DNA of 64,000 nt from Meridianimarinicoccus sp. MJW13 (GTDB lineage Bacteria; Pseudomonadota; Alphaproteobacteria; Rhodobacterales; Rhodobacteraceae): NCBI RefSeq assembly GCF_014901205.1, contig NZ_JACNMU010000006.1, forward strand, positions 186,001 to 250,000, read 5' to 3'. Of the stretch, positions 53,709-63,284 are shown one piece after another. Positions within the stretch are counted from its first letter, which is position 1, and the number at the start of each line of letters is the position of its first letter. The position numbers were made by a program, and so were the translations under genes. The notes below the pieces were generated by a model, which searched no databases, had not been told where the DNA came from, and saw only the letters and a program-made list of their open reading frames with translations.

Positions 53709-54405
53709 TCTTGAACGCGGTCACTGCCGTCAGTACGCGGGCGTCACGACCGCGCTTGTACTGATCCTCTGCATGCCGATCACCGTGGCACCGTCCGCCG
53801 TGATCGCTCAGGACCGCAGTGTTCCAGCATCTGAGCAGCAACCCATCGACATCCATATCGCAGAAGCCGCGCGCAGGTTCGGCATCCCGCAGCCCTGGAT
53901 CCGTGCCGTCATGGAAGTCGAGAGCGCGGGCAATCCGCGCGCGGTGAGCCACGCGGGCGCCATGGGGCTTATGCAGATCATGCCCGGCACCTGGGCCGAA
54001 TTGCGCGCATCCCACCGGCTTGGCGATGACCCCTTCGATCCACGCGACAACATTCTGGCCGGCGCCGCCTATCTGCGGCAGATGTACGACCGGTTCGGGT
54101 CACCCGGCTTTCTCGCGGCCTACAATGCCGGGCCTGCACGGTACCAGAACCACCTTGATACCGGACGCGCCCTGCCGCTTGAAACCCGCAATTACCTCGC
54201 CATCCTCGCGCCACTCATCGCCGATGGAACCGACGTCGCGCGGGCAGTGAACAACCCGCAGAGGACGCAGGACTGGCGCGACGCCCCGCTGTTCGCGGCA
54301 ACGGCTGAGGCAGGTCACCTCCCCGGCGATGACACCCAACGGATTGCGTCTGACGCGTCTCGAAACGGCATCTTCGTCCCTCACAGCCGGGGGCAAACGC
54401 CATGA
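53701..54405 (+). CDS. Lytic transglycosylase (SLT domain) of the conjugation operon
   Basis: A 234-residue periplasmic enzyme with a signal peptide (about 1-36, ending VIAQ) and a C-type SLT domain. Catalytic Glu74 lies in MEVESAGNPRAVS, followed by GAMGLMQIMPGTW, DPFDPRDNILAGAAYL and AAYNAGP. It opens peptidoglycan for the mating channel and corresponds to Msi107 in the ICEMlSym(R7A) operon. Its start overlaps traF by eight bases. Confidence 0.92.
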   Translation: MRSLERGHCRQYAGVTTALVLILCMPITVAPSAVIAQDRSVPASEQQPIDIHIAEAARRFGIPQPWIRAVMEVESAGNPRAVSHAGAMGLMQIMPGTWAELRASHRLGDDPFDPRDNILAGAAYLRQMYDRFGSPGFLAAYNAGPARYQNHLDTGRALPLETRNYLAILAPLIADGTDVARAVNNPQRTQDWRDAPLFAATAEAGHLPGDDTQRIASDASRNGIFVPHSRGQTP

Positions 54406-54652
54406 TCCGCGAAATCGCACCATGGCGAGGTCTGGAATGCACGGTCGCAGGAATGTGCCGGAGAGAGCCGACGCGCAGGGTCTCAACAGAAAGAGCGCAA
54501 GATAAAAGAGGTGCCGCAAGCGGACATCAAGCTGTTGTTTTTCTGCGAGGGTTTGCGCCGCACATCCAAACTGCATGCCGCAGGACTTCACCTAGAGAGC
54601 TGATTTATGAGAGTTTTTCAAGCGGCAGCTGGTCCTGCAAGCGAGTGCAGCC
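54406..54652. other. Candidate origin of transfer (oriT)
   Basis: A 247 bp gene-free spacer directly before the relaxase gene. On the minus strand TATCTTG|C (54497-54504) matches the nic consensus of MobP relaxases (YATCYTG|Y). Just 5' of it on that strand lies the inverted repeat CCGC-TT-GCGG (about 54515-54524, extended by TG/CA). Position and motifs fit; no test was possible. An 84-codon open frame (54402-54656) overlaps it and is probably not a gene. Confidence 0.4.
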
Positions 54653-56410
54653 ATGACCCGGCGCGACAATGACCTCCGTATCCGGCCCGGGCGAATCCGC
54701 GACGGCGGCAGGACCTCGAAGCAACCGACACGCTTTGTCAGTGAGGTAATGCGCGCTGCCCGTAAGTCCGGTCAGACTGGTTATCGTTTCGGAGCCAAGC
54801 AATCTCAATCGACTTCCGGATCTTTCGGACGTGGGCGCTTTCAGAGAGCAGCGCTGAACATGTCACGCACATCTCGGCGCGTCATAGTCAATGCACGCGT
54901 CGTGCGCCACCAAGGCAAGCGCTTTCGCTCCGCGCCCATGGCCAAGCATCTCGGCTACCTGCAGCGCGATGGCGTCGGTCAGGACGGGCGCGACGCTGAC
55001 TTGTTCGGGTCTGAACGCAATGATCTCGACCGGGGCGGATTTGCGGCGCGCTGCGAAGACGACCGGCATCATTTCCGGTTCATCATCTCGCCGGAGGACG
55101 CGGGCGATCTCGAGGATCTGCGCGCCTTTACCCGTGATCTGATGGCCCAAGCCGAACGGGATCTCGGCACAACACTCGACTGGGTCGCCGTCGATCACTG
55201 GAACACCGACAATCCGCATGTCCACATCCTGGTGCGCGGAAAGGCCGACGATGGGCGGGACCTTGTGATCTCGCGTAACTATATCAGCCAGGGGTTTCGC
55301 GCGCGCGCAGAAGACCTCGTGCAACTGGAATTGGGACCTCGCAGCGAGCGGGAGATTTCCCAAGCGCTCGAAACGCAGGTCACGGCGGAGCGCTGGACCG
55401 ATCTCGACCGCGGCCTACGATCCCTCGCGGACGATCATGCCGGCATCGCCGACCTGCGCCGCGGAACGCCGGAGCCCCGCGATCCGGAGCTCCGCCGCTT
55501 GATGATCGGGCGTGCCCAGACACTGGAGAGGCTCGGACTGGCCGAACAAATCGCCCCCGCCGTCTGGGAGTTGAAACCGACTGCCGAAGACACTCTGCGC
55601 GAGCTTGGGATGCGCGGCGACATCATCAAGAGGATGCACCGGGCCATGGGCGCCGACCGCAACCGCGCAGCGGGTGATTTCGCCATCGAAGGCACGCCCA
55701 CCGCGCCGATCCTCGGGCGGCTCGTGGAACGCGGCTTTCATGACGACCACGCCGGGACCGGCTACGCGATCATCGACGGCGTTGACGGTCGTGTTCATCA
55801 CCTGCGTTTCCGGGATCTCGATGCGACCGGCGACACGCCGCAAGGTGGTATCGTCGAAACCCGGCTCTGGACGGGGAAGACGGACGGGACACCGCAACTG
55901 TCTCTTGTCGGTCGTTCCGAGCTGTCGCTGACCGCACAGATCGAGGCGGATGGTGCCACCTGGCTCGACCGCCTGCATCTAGCCCAGGACCGCGCACCGC
56001 TGAGCGGTGCTGGATTTGGCGCAGAGGTTCGCCGGGCATTGGAGCGGCGCTCGGACCACCTTGTCGCCGAAGGCCTCGCCCGACGGCAAGGTCAGCGGGT
56101 CACCTTTGCCCGCGATCTGCTGGCCACCCTGCGCAACCGCGAACTGGACGCCATCGCTCAAGACCTCAGCACACAAACTGGCCTCTCCCGTTACAAGCCG
56201 ACCGAGGGCGAACCCATCGCAGGGACGTTTCGCCAACGCCTCGATCTCGCCTCGGGCCGCTTCGCCATGATCGATGATGGCCTCGGATTTTCGCTTGTTC
56301 CCTGGACCCCGCAACTCGAACGCCATCTCGGCCAATCCGTCACGGGCACGATGACGCCCGGCGGCGGGATCGACTGGAGCCTCGGGCGCAAGCGTGGGCT
56401 GAGCCTCTGA
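54653..56410 (+). CDS. rlxS: Conjugative relaxase (VirD2-like, DUF3363)
   Basis: A 585-residue relaxase. The N-terminal 60 residues are basic and disordered. The relaxase domain (about 65-290) has the metal-binding histidines His182 (VAVDHWNTD) and His189/His191 (PHVHILVRG). A DUF3363 region fills the rest. This is the R7A RlxS type, which nicks oriT and leads the strand into the recipient. It is followed 17 bases later by traG. Confidence 0.93.
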   Translation: MTRRDNDLRIRPGRIRDGGRTSKQPTRFVSEVMRAARKSGQTGYRFGAKQSQSTSGSFGRGRFQRAALNMSRTSRRVIVNARVVRHQGKRFRSAPMAKHLGYLQRDGVGQDGRDADLFGSERNDLDRGGFAARCEDDRHHFRFIISPEDAGDLEDLRAFTRDLMAQAERDLGTTLDWVAVDHWNTDNPHVHILVRGKADDGRDLVISRNYISQGFRARAEDLVQLELGPRSEREISQALETQVTAERWTDLDRGLRSLADDHAGIADLRRGTPEPRDPELRRLMIGRAQTLERLGLAEQIAPAVWELKPTAEDTLRELGMRGDIIKRMHRAMGADRNRAAGDFAIEGTPTAPILGRLVERGFHDDHAGTGYAIIDGVDGRVHHLRFRDLDATGDTPQGGIVETRLWTGKTDGTPQLSLVGRSELSLTAQIEADGATWLDRLHLAQDRAPLSGAGFGAEVRRALERRSDHLVAEGLARRQGQRVTFARDLLATLRNRELDAIAQDLSTQTGLSRYKPTEGEPIAGTFRQRLDLASGRFAMIDDGLGFSLVPWTPQLERHLGQSVTGTMTPGGGIDWSLGRKRGLSL

Positions 56411-56427
56411 GCAGAAAGGACATCACC

Positions 56428-58422
56428 ATGAGCCGTCAGGACACGTCATCGGCCACCAAGATCCTCTGGGGCCAGATCCTCATCGTCAGCATCGTGGCGC
56501 TGATCTTCGTCTGGGCGGCGACGCAATGGGTCGCGTTTCGTCTGGGGTTCCAACCCCAGCTTGGCGCGCCTCTCACCGCCCTGTTCGGCCTGCCAATCTA
56601 TCGCCCGTGGCAGGTCTTCACCTGGTGGTACTGGTACGACGCCTACGCGCCGCGCGTCTTCATGGAAGGGGCCGCAATCGCCGGCGCTGGCGGGATAGCC
56701 GCCCTTGCCGTCGCCATCTTGCTGTCGGTCCTGCGGGCGCGCGAGGCGAGCGACGTGACAACCTATGGCTCTGCCAGATGGGCAAGCCCCAAGGATATCA
56801 CCGCCGCCGGGCTGTTCGCAGACGACGGGGTCGTACTCGGCCGTCTCGACAAGCGCTACCTCCGGCATGACGGACCGGAACATGTGTTGTGCTTCGCGCC
56901 CACCCGCTCCGGCAAGGGCGTCGGCCTGGTGATCCCAAGCCTGCTGACCTGGCCCGGCTCCGCGATTGTCCACGATATCAAGGGCGAGAACTGGCAGCTG
57001 ACTTCCGGTTGGCGTGCCCGGTTCGGACGCGTCCTGCTCTTTGATCCGACCAATGCCGCCAGCGCCGCCTATAATCCGCTGCTCGAGGTCCGCCGCGGCG
57101 AGCGCGAAGTCCGCGACGTCCAGAACATTGCCGACATCCTCGTCGATCCTGAAGGCCAGCTCGAGCGGAGGAACCATTGGGAGAAGACCAGCCATTCCCT
57201 TCTGGTCGGCGCAATCCTGCATGTCCTCTATGCCGAAAAGGACAAGACACTGGCTGGCGTCGCCGCCTTCCTGTCAGATCCGCGGCGTCCCATCGCCGCC
57301 ACACTGACTGCAATGATGCGGACTGCCCATCTCGGAGATCGCCCGCATCCTGTTGTCGCCCAGGCCGCTCGCGAGCTGCTGAACAAATCCGAGAACGAAC
57401 GCTCCGGCGTCCTGTCCACCGCCATGTCCTTCCTCAGTCTCTACCGCGATCCCGTGATCGCCGCCGTGACCCGGCGCTGCGACTGGCGGATCGATGATCT
57501 CGTCTCGGATGATCGGCCGCTCACCCTCTACCTCGTGGTGCCGCCCTCGGACATCTCCCGCACCAAACCGCTGGTCCGACTGATCCTCAACCAGATCGGT
57601 CGTCGTCTGACCGAAGACCTGCACAACACCAGCCGCAAGCACCGCCTTTTGTTCATGCTCGACGAATTCCCCGCCCTCGGCCGTCTCGACTTCTTTGAAT
57701 CCCAGCTCGCCTTCATGGCGGGCTATGGCCTCAAGGCCTTCCTGATCGCCCAGTCGCTGAACCAGATCGAAAAGGCCTATGGCCAGAACAACGCCATCCT
57801 GGACAACTGCCATGTCCGCGTCGCCTTCGCCACAAATGATGAACGTACGGCGAAGCGCCTGTCAGACGCCCTCGGCACCACGACCGAGTTGCGCGCGATG
57901 AAGAACTATGCCGGGCACCGCCTGTCGCCCTGGCTCGGACATCTGATGGTCTCGCGCCAGGAAACCGCCCGCGCGTTGCTGACCCCCGGCGAGATCATGC
58001 AGCTGCCGCCCGATGACGAAATCATCCTCGTGTCGGGCGCAGCCCCGATCCGGGCACAAAAAGTGCGGTACTTCCGCGATGCGCAACTGACGGCGAGAAT
58101 CCAAAAGCCGCCTATCGTCGGAGGATCTGCACCCGTCAGCCCTGCGGGATCAGACGATTGGAGCAGTCTTCAGCCGATAGTGCCACCTCAGGAAGCTGGT
58201 ACGAACAAGCCCGCTGACGATACAGATGGCGGCATCCGACGAGAGCCTGAAATCCCAGAACATGAAGATGTGGCGCCTGAGTTGCCGTTCCCGCGCGAGG
58301 AATTCGCCGCCCTCGAAGACGAACCCGACGACGAGGCCCAACGCGCCCGCGCCATGCAGACCCGCTTCCGCTCCGTCGCGCGTCAAGCGGCCCTCGATCC
58401 CGACGACGGCATTGAGCTGTGA
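56428..58422 (+). CDS. traG: Conjugal transfer coupling protein (VirD4/TraG family)
   Basis: A 664-residue type IV coupling protein. Two N-terminal membrane segments (about 12-32 and 70-105) are followed by the ATPase domain with Walker A PTRSGKG (158-164, Lys163) and Walker B LFMLDEFPALG (Asp412). It docks the relaxase-DNA complex onto the secretion channel. The C-terminal 100 residues are Pro/Glu-rich and variable. The trb genes for the channel itself do not follow. Confidence 0.95.
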   Translation: MSRQDTSSATKILWGQILIVSIVALIFVWAATQWVAFRLGFQPQLGAPLTALFGLPIYRPWQVFTWWYWYDAYAPRVFMEGAAIAGAGGIAALAVAILLSVLRAREASDVTTYGSARWASPKDITAAGLFADDGVVLGRLDKRYLRHDGPEHVLCFAPTRSGKGVGLVIPSLLTWPGSAIVHDIKGENWQLTSGWRARFGRVLLFDPTNAASAAYNPLLEVRRGEREVRDVQNIADILVDPEGQLERRNHWEKTSHSLLVGAILHVLYAEKDKTLAGVAAFLSDPRRPIAATLTAMMRTAHLGDRPHPVVAQAARELLNKSENERSGVLSTAMSFLSLYRDPVIAAVTRRCDWRIDDLVSDDRPLTLYLVVPPSDISRTKPLVRLILNQIGRRLTEDLHNTSRKHRLLFMLDEFPALGRLDFFESQLAFMAGYGLKAFLIAQSLNQIEKAYGQNNAILDNCHVRVAFATNDERTAKRLSDALGTTTELRAMKNYAGHRLSPWLGHLMVSRQETARALLTPGEIMQLPPDDEIILVSGAAPIRAQKVRYFRDAQLTARIQKPPIVGGSAPVSPAGSDDWSSLQPIVPPQEAGTNKPADDTDGGIRREPEIPEHEDVAPELPFPREEFAALEDEPDDEAQRARAMQTRFRSVARQAALDPDDGIEL

Positions 58423-58430
58423 GGCGACCC

Positions 58431-58853
58431 ATGAAGAAAGCCAAGATCACAGCCTATCTCGACCCTGCCCTCTTCGACGAAATCGACGCACTGGCAGCAC
58501 GGCGTCGCGTCCCCAAAACACAAGTCATCGAGGCGGCGCTGGCGTCGTTCCTCTCCCCAGACAGCGCCGAACAGAGCGAGGCCGCGATCGTCCGCAGGCT
58601 GGACCGTCTGACGCGGTCGCTCGAGCGGCTGGAACGCGACCAGGAGATCACGACCGAGGCGCTGGCACTGTTCGTCCGCTTCTGGTTGACCACGACGCCC
58701 CCCCTGCCCGATGACACCTACGCGGCCGCCAAGGCGAAGGGAAAAGAGCGGTATGGCGGGTTCGTTGAGACGCTGGCGCGACGGTTGGGTAAAGGAACGA
58801 CCTTGACAAGAGAGCTATCTAGGGAAAAGCCAAACCCCGAAGTCCAAGGTTAG
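58431..58853 (+). CDS. Ribbon-helix-helix (CopG-type) protein
   Basis: ATG 58431 after GAGG gives 140 residues; a GTG at 58419 overlapping the traG stop is an alternative. The N-terminal RHH motif (KKAKITAYLDPALFDEIDALAARRRVPKTQVIEAAL, read in part) is followed by a coiled-coil region with Arg/Leu (RRLDRLTRSLERLERD). This gene normally sits between traG and trbB in ICE transfer regions. Here it is the last transfer-related gene before unrelated defence genes. Confidence 0.87.
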   Translation: MKKAKITAYLDPALFDEIDALAARRRVPKTQVIEAALASFLSPDSAEQSEAAIVRRLDRLTRSLERLERDQEITTEALALFVRFWLTTTPPLPDDTYAAAKAKGKERYGGFVETLARRLGKGTTLTRELSREKPNPEVQG

Positions 58854-58955
58854 CAACAAAAACAGAAAAAAGTGATCCAAAATATGGACTTGTTCACAGG
58901 TCGTTGCTCAGTTTGACGTTCTGCAAGGCGTCGACTCAGGCCTCAACAAAGTCGG

Positions 58956-58986
58956 TTGACCTCGGTTCGGATACTTTGTATACGAA
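58956..58986 (+). promoter_or_regulatory. Promoter and palindromic operator of the WYL-hsdR operon
   Basis: TTGACC (58956-58961) and TATACG (58979-58984) are spaced by 17 bases. An inverted repeat with nine-base arms and one mismatch, TTCGGATAC-TTT-GTATACGAA (58966-58986), covers the spacer and -10. WYL regulators of the BrxR/CapW family bind such palindromes to repress the defence operon they head. Confidence 0.65.
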
Positions 58987-59016
58987 TACTTATTATACCC
59001 AACCGCGAGTCGAGCG

Positions 59017-59871
59017 ATGGCTTCCACCGAACTGAAATGGGCGACGGAACAAAGGTTCCAGTTTATCGAGTACCAAGCCTTCTGGCTTGGTAGCCTCAAC
59101 CGTGTCGACCTCACATCGCATTTTGGAATCTCGGTACCTCAAGCTTCCAAGGATATAGCAGCCTACCAATCGCTATACCCGCAAAACATAAAGTACGATC
59201 ACAGCGAGAAGCGGTACTTTGTGACGAAGGAGTTTGCGCCTCACTTCATCGAGCTGAAGCCAGATGTCTTCCTCAATGGCCTGCTGAGAGAAGCAGATGA
59301 TTCCCAAACTTCTGTCCTGCTTCCGACTGAAGGTATACGGATTCCGAAACGGCTGATTGATCCTTTGGTGCTGCAACGCCTGAATGAGTGCATTGCAAAC
59401 AACCAGTCGGTGGAAATCAATTATCAGTCGATGAGCCCCGGCAAACCAGATGCACTCTGGCGCCGCATCACTCCCCACAGCTTTGCAACTGATGGGCTTC
59501 GCTGGCACACAAGAGCCTACTGTCACATCGATCAAAAATTCAAAGACTTCCTGCTATCAAGGTGTCTTGGCTCCCGTGAGCCTGGCGCATCTGCCGCATC
59601 GGTGCATGACGATATCTATTGGAACAAGTCTTTCGAAATCCGCCTCGTGCCCAACCCCGCGCTGTCCGCTTCGCAGAAGAAGGTAGTGGCAACCGACTAC
59701 GGCATGCGCGATGCAAGGCTTACCGTATCCACCCGGATGGCCATGTTGTACTACTTTGAGAAGCGTTTGCGGTTAGACGTGGCGCATCTCATGGACGACC
59801 CAGGCGAATGCCCGGTGATCATTGAGAACAAGTCGGCTTTCGACGCCGCTGTCGAGGAGGCGACAAAATGA
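59017..59871 (+). CDS. WYL-domain regulator (BrxR/CapW-like) heading the restriction operon
   Basis: A 284-residue protein: N-terminal winged helix (FQFIEYQAFWLGSLNRVDLTSHFGIS, read in part), a WYL domain (QSVEINYQSMS, RRITPHSFATDGLRWHTRAYCHIDQKF, read in part; and LLSRCLG) and a C-terminal WCX-like region (LRLDVAHLMDDPGECPVII). BrxR and CapW are homodimeric repressors known to control BREX, CBASS and other anti-phage operons. Its stop overlaps the hsdR start (ATGA), so regulator and nuclease subunit are translationally coupled. It is AT-richer than the transfer genes. Confidence 0.87.
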   Translation: MASTELKWATEQRFQFIEYQAFWLGSLNRVDLTSHFGISVPQASKDIAAYQSLYPQNIKYDHSEKRYFVTKEFAPHFIELKPDVFLNGLLREADDSQTSVLLPTEGIRIPKRLIDPLVLQRLNECIANNQSVEINYQSMSPGKPDALWRRITPHSFATDGLRWHTRAYCHIDQKFKDFLLSRCLGSREPGASAASVHDDIYWNKSFEIRLVPNPALSASQKKVVATDYGMRDARLTVSTRMAMLYYFEKRLRLDVAHLMDDPGECPVIIENKSAFDAAVEEATK

Positions 59872-62800
59872 CGGCCTCCAATTTCGACTTTCTAAAGGAC
59901 CACTGGCCCGAGGTTGCTGTTCTTGGCGCAAGGGCCGAGAGCTACGTGATGCTCGATGCCCGGAGTGCTATATTCAATCTCCGGCTTCTGGCAGAGAATC
60001 TCGTGAAGGATATCTATTACGCACTTCATCTGCCCAAACCGGTTAGACCGACTCAAATCGATCTTCTCACCAACAGCGCCTTTGTAGCCGTGGTGCCGAA
60101 AGTCGTGCTGAACAAGCTGCATGCCATCAGGAAATTCGGAAATAAGGCGGCACATGGCGATGATGTTTCCCGGAATGACGCCCTGTGGTTGCTCAAGGAA
60201 GCTCACGATCTCAGCAAGTGGGCCATTATCAACTACTGTCAGGTCGACCACAAAACGCTGCCGACATTCGAGCAGCCAAAGCTCGAAAGCGTCGGCAAGG
60301 AACAGCAACCGCTTACTCAGCAAGAGAAGCAGACCCTCCAAAAGCTAGCTGCTCAGGAAGAGCAGATCGCTGCGCTTCTGGCAGAGGTAGAAAAGTCCCG
60401 CGAGCAAGTTGAAGCCGCCGAGAAAAAGGCTGACGAACTAGCAAGCCTCGCCAAATCCGCTCAGCAGACCGCCGACGTCCTTGAGTTCAATGAGGCGACA
60501 ACTCGGTCCCGCATCATTGACAACCTGATCGCGGCTGCCGGTTGGAATGTTGCGACGGGAGAAACCTCGACGAATGAAGTCGTGAAGGAAATGGAGGTCG
60601 ATGGCCAACCTACACCGTCAGGAAAGGGCTTCGTTGACTATGTCCTGTTGGACGCAGACGGCTCGCCACTGGCGGTTATAGAGGCAAAGAAAACCTCCGT
60701 CGATCCGGAACTCGGCCGAAAGCAAGCGGTGCTGTACGCAGATGCGCTTGAGAAGAAGTCTGGCCAGCGGCCGGTCATTTTCTACACCAACGGATACGAC
60801 ATCTGGATGTGGGACGATGCAGCCGGGTACCCGCCGAGAAAGGTGTTCGGCTACTATTCCAAGGACAGTCTGCAGTATCTGGTCAAGTTCCAGCGCAAGA
60901 GCCGCAAGGATCTTAAGTCGCTTGTACCGCAAGAGCGGATCGTCAATCGCTTGTATCAGATCGAGGCGATCAAACGCGTATCTGAGCGCTTTACCGACAA
61001 GCATCGAAAGGCGTTGATCGTTCAGGCAACAGGTACCGGCAAGACGCGTGTTGCGATCGCTCTTGCCGAATTGCTGATCCGCGCCGGATGGGCAAAGCGG
61101 GTGCTGTTCCTTTGCGACCGCAAGGAGCTCCGCAAACAGGCGAAGAACGCCTTCACTGACTTCCTCGATTCAGAGCCGATCCGGGTGGTCAACTCTCGTG
61201 TCAACGGGGCTGCCACGGAGCGCATATTCATTTCGACGTACCCGGCGATGCTCAAGGTGTACCAGTCGTTCGATGTGGGGTTCTTCGATCTGATTATCGC
61301 TGACGAGTCCCACCGCAGCATCTACAACATCTATGGTGATCTCTTTCACTATTTCGACAGCCTCCAGGTCGGGTTGACGGCGACGCCGGTCAATTTCGTG
61401 ACACGGTCGACCTTTGGCCTTTTCAATTGCGAGGGCAAGCTGCCGACCTTCAGCTACGACCTGGAAGAGGCGGTGGGTGAGAAGCATCTTGTTCCCTTTG
61501 AGGTGATCGATCATACCACTCAGTTCCTTCGTGACGGCATCACACTTGATGGGCTGACCCAAACGCAGATCGAGGAACTGGAAGCGCAAGGCGAAGACCC
61601 GAATGACTATGACTACTCCTCAGAACAGATCGACAAGGCGATTTACAATCGCGACACCAACCGTGTGATCATTCGCAATCTGATGGAAAACGGCATCCGA
61701 GATGCGAACGGACAGGCCATCGGCAAGACGATCATCTTTGCGCGCAATCACGAACACGCCATGCTGATGAGCCGGCTATTCGACGAGATGTATCCGCAAT
61801 ATGGCGGAAAGTTCTGTCAGGTGATCGACAACTATGACCCACGCGCGGAAAGCCTGATCGATGACTTCAAGGGAACGGGCACCAACAGCGAGCTCACCAT
61901 CGCCCTTTCGGTGGACATGCTCGATACCGGCATCGATGTGCCCGAGATCGTGAACCTCGTCTTTGCCAAACCTGTGCGCTCGCCGGTCAAGTTCTGGCAG
62001 ATGGTTGGACGCGGCACACGGCTTTGCACCGATTTGTTTGGCCCTGGAAAGGACAAGACCGTCTTCCGGATCTTCGACCACTGGGCTAACTTCAAACGCT
62101 TCGAAGAGGGGTACAAACCTGCCGAGCCGACGGTTACAAAATCACTGCTCCAACAGCTTTTCGAGCAGCGCATCCAGCTTGCTGAAACGGCACTGCAGAA
62201 AAGCGAGATTGCCGTCTTCGATCACGTGATCCAGTTGATCGCTGCCGACATCAATGCGCTCGATGAAAACACCGTCGCGGTGCGGGAGAAGTGGCGGGAG
62301 AAGCGCTCGACTGCTTCGATTGAGAACCTGAAACGGTTCGATCCCGGGACAGTATCGGTGCTGCGCCAGACCATCGCCCCGCTGATGCAATGGCGCGATA
62401 TCAGGGGCAAGGCCGAGGCGCATGCGTTCGATCTGCTTGTGTGCAAGGCTCAGATCGCGGTCCTGCATCAGTCTGCCGAAGTCACCGATCTCAAGATCGA
62501 TTTCCTCGATCGTCTGGGCTCGCTCCAGATGCATCTCAACCCGGTCCGTGAGAAAGCCGAAATCATCAAAAAAGCAAAGTCGGATGCCTTCTGGAACGGC
62601 GTGACCGTGATGGACCTTGAGGCCGTGCGCGAGCCGTTGCGCAGCATCATGATCTACCGCGACCGACAAAAGATTGGCGGCAACGGCCCCAAGATCGTCG
62701 ACATCACTGAAGACACCGGTCTCGTGCAGTCCTCGCGGCGCAGCGCTTCGCTCAAGACCGTGGACATGGCTGCGTATGAGCAGCTCGTGGAAGCTGAACT

Positions 62801-63284
62801 GAAAAAACACTTCGAGACCAATGCGACGTTGAAGAAAATCCGCGCAGGCGAGGCGGTCACGCCCGAGGACCTCAACGCAATCATCTCGCTGGTCTTGACC
62901 CAGAACCCCGATGTCACCCGCAACGCGCTGGAAGAGTTTTTTGCGTCCACGACGCTGCCGCTCGACATCACCATCCGCAAGATGGTCGGGCTCGAAGAAC
63001 AGGCCGTGAAGGAAAAGTTCTCGGCTTTCGTGCTGGGCCATCCCGAACTGACCGCCAAGCAGACACGCTTCCTGGCGCTGCTGCAAAACCACATCATCAA
63101 ATTCGGTTTCATCACCATCGACCGCCTCTATGACCAGCCATTCACGGTTGTGGATGCCGATGGTCCCGAGGGCATTTTCGAAAAACCCGATGACATTGAC
63201 CAGTTGATGAAGATCGTCAATCTCTTCGCTCCGGCGCCCAAAGGCGATGACGGAGCCGATACATCCCAAGGAAAGCTACACTAA
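59868..63284 (+). CDS. hsdR: Type I restriction enzyme, R subunit
   Basis: An 1138-residue restriction/translocation subunit. A DUF4145 domain (about 30-110) and a coiled coil (135-200) precede the PD-(D/E)XK nuclease (Asp257, Glu272-Ala-Lys274 in VIEAKK). The SF2 motor has Walker A ATGTGKTR at about 387-394 and DESH at 479-482, plus [10 protein letters not shown]. The C-terminus matches the EcoEI-type R subunit domain. It needs HsdM and HsdS; hsdM follows at a one-base overlap. DUF4145 fusions are typical of the EcoEI/EcoAI (type IB) group. Confidence 0.96.
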   Translation: MTASNFDFLKDHWPEVAVLGARAESYVMLDARSAIFNLRLLAENLVKDIYYALHLPKPVRPTQIDLLTNSAFVAVVPKVVLNKLHAIRKFGNKAAHGDDVSRNDALWLLKEAHDLSKWAIINYCQVDHKTLPTFEQPKLESVGKEQQPLTQQEKQTLQKLAAQEEQIAALLAEVEKSREQVEAAEKKADELASLAKSAQQTADVLEFNEATTRSRIIDNLIAAAGWNVATGETSTNEVVKEMEVDGQPTPSGKGFVDYVLLDADGSPLAVIEAKKTSVDPELGRKQAVLYADALEKKSGQRPVIFYTNGYDIWMWDDAAGYPPRKVFGYYSKDSLQYLVKFQRKSRKDLKSLVPQERIVNRLYQIEAIKRVSERFTDKHRKALIVQATGTGKTRVAIALAELLIRAGWAKRVLFLCDRKELRKQAKNAFTDFLDSEPIRVVNSRVNGAATERIFISTYPAMLKVYQSFDVGFFDLIIADESHRSIYNIYGDLFHYFDSLQVGLTATPVNFVTRSTFGLFNCEGKLPTFSYDLEEAVGEKHLVPFEVIDHTTQFLRDGITLDGLTQTQIEELEAQGEDPNDYDYSSEQIDKAIYNRDTNRVIIRNLMENGIRDANGQAIGKTIIFARNHEHAMLMSRLFDEMYPQYGGKFCQVIDNYDPRAESLIDDFKGTGTNSELTIALSVDMLDTGIDVPEIVNLVFAKPVRSPVKFWQMVGRGTRLCTDLFGPGKDKTVFRIFDHWANFKRFEEGYKPAEPTVTKSLLQQLFEQRIQLAETALQKSEIAVFDHVIQLIAADINALDENTVAVREKWREKRSTASIENLKRFDPGTVSVLRQTIAPLMQWRDIRGKAEAHAFDLLVCKAQIAVLHQSAEVTDLKIDFLDRLGSLQMHLNPVREKAEIIKKAKSDAFWNGVTVMDLEAVREPLRSIMIYRDRQKIGGNGPKIVDITEDTGLVQSSRRSASLKTVDMAAYEQLVEAELKKHFETNATLKKIRAGEAVTPEDLNAIISLVLTQNPDVTRNALEEFFASTTLPLDITIRKMVGLEEQAVKEKFSAFVLGHPELTAKQTRFLALLQNHIIKFGFITIDRLYDQPFTVVDADGPEGIFEKPDDIDQLMKIVNLFAPAPKGDDGADTSQGKLH

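Noticed and set aside
54402-54656. An 84-codon frame overlapping the transglycosylase stop
   Set aside because: The ATGA overlap is suggestive, but the product has no recognisable feature and the stretch better fits an oriT-containing spacer.
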